Assembly: GCA_964552055.1 (NCBI GenBank)
Contig: CAZKFL010000001.1
Location: 56,953-120,952 of the forward strand
Length of the DNA stretch: 64,000 nucleotides
Direction: 5' to 3'
DNA from: VGMD01 sp964552055
Lineage (GTDB): Bacteria; Chlamydiota; Chlamydiia; Chlamydiales; 2-12-FULL-49-11
Both the position numbers and the translations under genes were made by a program. The notes beneath the pieces were generated by a model. It did not search any database, had not been told where the DNA came from, and was given only the letters and a program-made list of their open reading frames with translations. Below are positions 61,721 to 64,000 of this stretch, piece after piece (within the stretch, counting starts at the first letter, position 1; each line of letters begins with the position of its first letter).

Positions 61721-62461
61721 ATGAGAAAGAAAAACACCTTATATCAAAACAATCAACCATTTAAGCTTAGTCGTTCTAAAATAGAGCTCTTTAATGAGTG
61801 TCCTTGCTGCTTCTATTTGGATCGTAAATTGGGTATATCGCAACCGCCTGGACTTCCATTTAATCTAAACAGCGCTGTCGATACTCTGCTTAAAAAAGAG
61901 TTTGATTCCTATCGTGAAAAGGGGATGCCACATCCACTTATGATAGAGAAGAGTATCAAAGCTATTCCCTTTCAGCACGAGCAGTTAGATGATTGGCGTA
62001 ATAACCGAAGAGGAGTCATTTATTTGCACGAACCAACTCAGTTCATTGTTACAGGGTCGCTAGACGACATTTGGATTAATCAGGAAGGGGAACTTATCGT
62101 GGTTGATTATAAGGCCACAAGCAAGAAAGAAGAGGTAAGTATTGATGCAGACTGGCAGGTAAGTTATAAAAATCAAATGGAAATTTACCAGTGGCTTTTA
62201 AGGCGTAATGGATTTAAAGTTTCAAATACTGGCTATTTTATTTATTGTAATGGCAAGAAGGATGTAGAAGCCTTCAACGGTCGTTTAGAGTTTGATATTT
62301 CAGTAATTTCTTATGAGGGGAGTGATGAGTGGATAGAGCCTAAACTTCGTGAGATCCATGATTGTTTACTTTTGGATGAGATTCCTTCTCCAGCTCCAAC
62401 ATGTAAATTGTGCGAATATCGACTTGCTGTAAGTCAGATTCTTGATTCAAGCGCCGATTAA
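61721..62461 (+). CDS. RecB/Cas4-like PD-(D/E)XK nuclease
   Basis: The protein is 246 aa from ATG 61721 (agaagga lies 11 bases upstream; an alternative ATG 61691 overlaps the previous gene). It has FKLSRSKIELFNECPCCFYL (first conserved Cys), GSLDDIWIN and LIVVDYKATSK (PD-(D/E)XK motif with Asp and Lys), QMEIYQWLL, and the C-terminal cysteines CKLCEYR. The Cys arrangement suggests a Fe-S cluster as in Cas4 and AddB. No Cas genes or CRISPR array occur here, so it probably processes DNA ends for the element or the defence run. Confidence 0.82.
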   Translation: MRKKNTLYQNNQPFKLSRSKIELFNECPCCFYLDRKLGISQPPGLPFNLNSAVDTLLKKEFDSYREKGMPHPLMIEKSIKAIPFQHEQLDDWRNNRRGVIYLHEPTQFIVTGSLDDIWINQEGELIVVDYKATSKKEEVSIDADWQVSYKNQMEIYQWLLRRNGFKVSNTGYFIYCNGKKDVEAFNGRLEFDISVISYEGSDEWIEPKLREIHDCLLLDEIPSPAPTCKLCEYRLAVSQILDSSAD

Positions 62462-62525
62462 ATTTTTAATTCGGTTATGATGAAGAAGGATTTTCCCTAA
62501 TGATTTCGATAAAAAAAGGAGGAGT

Positions 62526-63104
62526 ATGGGTAAGTGGCAAAGATATTGGACAAAAAAAGGGCATATTCCAAAACAAATTGTCGAACAGTACAAGGATAAG
62601 ACGATAGACATTTCCGATTTCTATGACGGTAGGGAGTATCCTTTGGTTGATGGGGAAGAGGATACTACTTGTGGCTTATGGCTAAAGCTCTTTTCAGATA
62701 AGGTTCGATTTGCTCTTCCAAGTGATGGTATTCATTACTCATATTCTACTCCGGTCGAGATCACTAAGTGTAATTATGGTGGCGTGCGCCATTGGGTTCT
62801 TTGTCCAAACAAGCATTGTAGAAGACGATGTAAGAAACTATACATGAATGTTGACGGCTACTTTTTATGTCGAAAATGTCTTAAACTGGGGTATTTTTGC
62901 CAGAGACAAACCAAAGTAGATAGGCTGATCAATAAAAAATGGGCATTGGTTGAGAAACTTGGGGCAAAGGACTATTTTATTGCGGATAGGGAGAAGCCAA
63001 AGGGTATGCATTGGAGTACTTTTAATAGAAAGAGAGAGACTATAGAGTATTTACATGGTGAGGCAAATATAGCCATGTTTGAATGGATGGGATGGGATAT
63101 TTGA
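62526..63104 (+). CDS. zinc-ribbon protein of mobile elements
   Basis: The 192-aa protein has a central Cys-rich ribbon: WVLCPNKHCRRRCKKLYM and YFLCRKCLKLGYFCQRQ. This arrangement (a W-x-x-CP..C...C-x-K-L-Y-x..F-x-C-R-x-C) is familiar from plasmid and integrated-element proteins of unknown function. It follows an aaaggaggag ribosome site, 64 bases after the nuclease gene, and is the last gene before attR. It could bind DNA or RNA. Confidence 0.7.
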   Translation: MGKWQRYWTKKGHIPKQIVEQYKDKTIDISDFYDGREYPLVDGEEDTTCGLWLKLFSDKVRFALPSDGIHYSYSTPVEITKCNYGGVRHWVLCPNKHCRRRCKKLYMNVDGYFLCRKCLKLGYFCQRQTKVDRLINKKWALVEKLGAKDYFIADREKPKGMHWSTFNRKRETIEYLHGEANIAMFEWMGWDI

Positions 63105-63113
63105 TTAAAAAAA

Positions 63114-63136
63114 GGTGCATAAACGGTGCAATGCAC
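63114..63136 (+). promoter_or_regulatory. GGTGCA repeat near the right end, with inverted copy
   Basis: GGTGCATAAACGGTGCAA (63114-63131) matches the left-end copy at 17 of 18 positions. GGTGCAT at 63114-63120 and ATGCACC at 63130-63136 also form a perfect inverted repeat. Confidence 0.55.
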
Positions 63137-63249
63137 CTCCCAAACAATCATTTTTAATCAGCACAATCCGGTTGCTATTTTCAAGAGAAGCCTTTATCAT
63201 TGGGCTTATTAAGGTTGGATAGTGATGGATAGAGGGGAATGCCCGCTCC

Positions 63250-63299
63250 ATCATAATCCGTGGGTCGTTGGTTCAAATCCGACAGCCGCTATACTTCCA
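63250..63299 (+). repeat. attR: right copy of the 50-bp direct repeat (tRNA 3' fragment)
   Basis: Identical over 50 bases to 50567-50616. Upstream of it the sequence no longer matches a tRNA 5' half, so this is a remnant, not a tRNA gene. Confidence 0.93.
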
Positions 63300-63315
63300 G
63301 TTAGGTATCTCAATT

Positions 63316-63816
63316 ATGCAAAAAGACTACATGATGCGAATCATCGAACAATTTGTTTCTGCAATTTTAACCATAACCCGGTACAGAAAGAGTGGAGAGA
63401 ATAAATAAGCTCGACAACTAGCACGGACAGCTGCAAATGATTTTTTAAAAATAGACATTGATTTGCTATGTTTTTTTGCTCCTGACCAGATCATGCACTA
63501 TTTTACCGACTTTTCTAATCAGATTGAAACTGACAAATGTGTCTTAGCAGCCGATTTATTTTATGAGTTAGCGCTGATTGAAGAGGCCGAAGCTCAGCCT
63601 GCAACTGCGCTTCATCTGAAAATGTTATGTCTACATCTTTTGACAATTGCTATTCCAAAGGATTTGCAATTTCAACAGCCTCAATATTATTAGAAAGTTG
63701 CACTTCTTGCCAATGCGTTAAAAGATCAATCCACTTCGGAAACAGTTCTTGAAAACTTACGCTATTACAATGAGTTCCTTATAAAGAGTGTAACGTCTGA
63801 TAAGCAGATGTCCTAG
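63316..63816 (+). pseudogene. DUF6483-like gene with two in-frame stop codons
   Basis: From the ATG at 63316 one frame runs 167 codons to a TAG at 63814, interrupted only by TAA at 63406 and TAG at 63691. Segments read MQKDYMMRIIEQFVSAILTI, ARQLARTAANDFLKIDIDLL, LALIEEAEAQPATALHL and ENLRYYNEFLIKS, all helical and alike in style to DUF6483-type proteins, whose first residues typically read YxMRxIEQ. The single frame without shifts suggests nonsense mutations, or stop-codon suppression. It begins 16 bases right of attR. Confidence 0.65.
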
Positions 63817-63845
63817 AATCTCAAACTGCATAACTGCATGCCTGA

Positions 63846-63947
63846 CACCGAATACTAAGATATATTCATAGAAATCCGGTTAGGGCGGGTATTGTAAGTT
63901 CACCTGAAGATTATCAGTGGTCGAGCCATAACGCATATATAAAGTGA
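63846..63947 (+). pseudogene. C-terminal stub of a REP-associated Y1 transposase
   Basis: The frame gives RYIHRNPVRAGIVSSPEDYQ and on to SSHNAYIK before TGA. HRNPVRAGLVxxPEDYxWSSHRAY is the highly conserved C-terminal signature of IS200-like REP-associated transposases (RAYT). The catalytic HUH and Tyr parts are gone and upstream is a stop. It matches the presence of REP-like units at 14283-14560. Confidence 0.88.
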
Positions 63948-64000
63948 AATGTAATTAGCTGGATTAATACTAATTTCGGTCTTTCAAAATTTGCAAATCC

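Larger units (their letters stand above)
50567..63299 (+). mobile_element. tRNA-integrated genetic element (about 12.7 kb)
   Basis: Bounded by attL and attR (perfect 50-bp repeats), with the integrase as the first gene inside attL. The genes, nearly all on the plus strand, are integrase, YhcG-type nuclease, unknown, excisionase-like, DUF927 helicase, then a methylase-helicase-nuclease run and a zinc-ribbon protein. There are no structural phage or type IV secretion genes, so it would depend on a helper or host for transfer. An 18-base sequence present near both ends supports integrase recognition sites. Confidence 0.9.

Noticed and set aside
61721..62461. Cas4 of a CRISPR system
   Set aside because: Sequence is Cas4/RecB-like, but there are no other cas genes or arrays; assigned only as a nuclease of the island.
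63241..63299. A third tRNA gene
   Set aside because: Only the 3' half is present; the bases upstream do not pair to form an acceptor or D arm.
63222..63404. 60-aa frame over the right attachment site
   Set aside because: It is a translation of the tRNA fragment and its flank; no ribosome site or family supports it.

Overview
The window comes from an environmental chlamydia (phylum Chlamydiota), seen as part of a draft scaffold: a run of exactly 100 N lies at 14337-14436. The assignment rests on gene content and order. There is a lysine/alanine-rich Hc2-type histone H1-like protein, a SET-domain protein of the chlamydial NUE type, the pyrG-yqgF-zwf-pgl cluster, a dsbB/dsbA pair, a leuS-waaA(gseA) pair, and several proteins with paired hydrophobic segments resembling inclusion-membrane proteins. 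A full-length aconitase, OpcA and glycosidases point to an amoeba- or arthropod-associated chlamydia rather than a Chlamydiaceae pathogen. I cannot name the genus.

Layout. 1-5150: accessory genes (a tail-anchored RING-like zinc protein, two unknown proteins) followed by a DUF502 membrane protein and a response-regulator-like protein. 5168-14226: central metabolism. The pyrG-yqgF-zwf-opcA-pgl run on the minus strand supplies CTP and the oxidative pentose phosphate pathway. Divergent from it are a PPi-type phosphofructokinase, a metallo-beta-lactamase-fold lipase-like enzyme, a methyltransferase and elbB. 14227-21287: a repeat-rich accessory stretch with a tandem REP-like array, a duplicated elbB tail, an unknown protein, a membrane-anchored EEP-fold phosphodiesterase, a GH5 cellulase-like protein and a GH20 hexosaminidase. 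21284-34868: transporters, an M20 amidohydrolase, Hc2, a PAP2 phosphatase, adk, glpD, PspC, RluA, DsbB/DsbA, RDD and mnmA. 34943-37430: an Inc-like gene, then a 1.1 kb repeat-built insertion carrying an S23/four-helix-bundle gene between long inverted repeats, then an alpha/beta hydrolase. 37471-50373: aroE, a long Inc-like protein, PAS-like and SET proteins, aconitase, an SLC12-like transporter, leuS and waaA.

50412-63299: an initiator tRNA-Met and a second CAT-anticodon tRNA, followed by a 12.7 kb integrated element bounded by a perfect 50-bp direct repeat (attL 50567-50616, attR 63250-63299). The element reads tyrosine integrase, DUF1016/YhcG nuclease, unknown, excisionase-like protein and DUF927 helicase. 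A four-gene cargo run follows: an MmeI/YeeA-like adenine methyltransferase with no recognisable nuclease motif, an SF2 helicase, a T5orf172 (GIY-YIG-like) protein and a RecB/Cas4-like PD-(D/E)XK nuclease. A zinc-ribbon protein closes the element. I read the cargo as a probable anti-phage or anti-plasmid system, and the excisionase plus DUF927 pair as a satellite-type excision/replication module. Right of attR the chromosome is decayed: one 167-codon frame broken by exactly two stops, and the C-terminal stub of a REP-associated (Y1) transposase.

The points most worth following are the tRNA-integrated island and its methylase-helicase-nuclease run, the S23 gene inside nested inverted repeats, the REP-like array with its transposase stub, and the RING-like, EEP and glycosidase proteins as possible host-directed factors.
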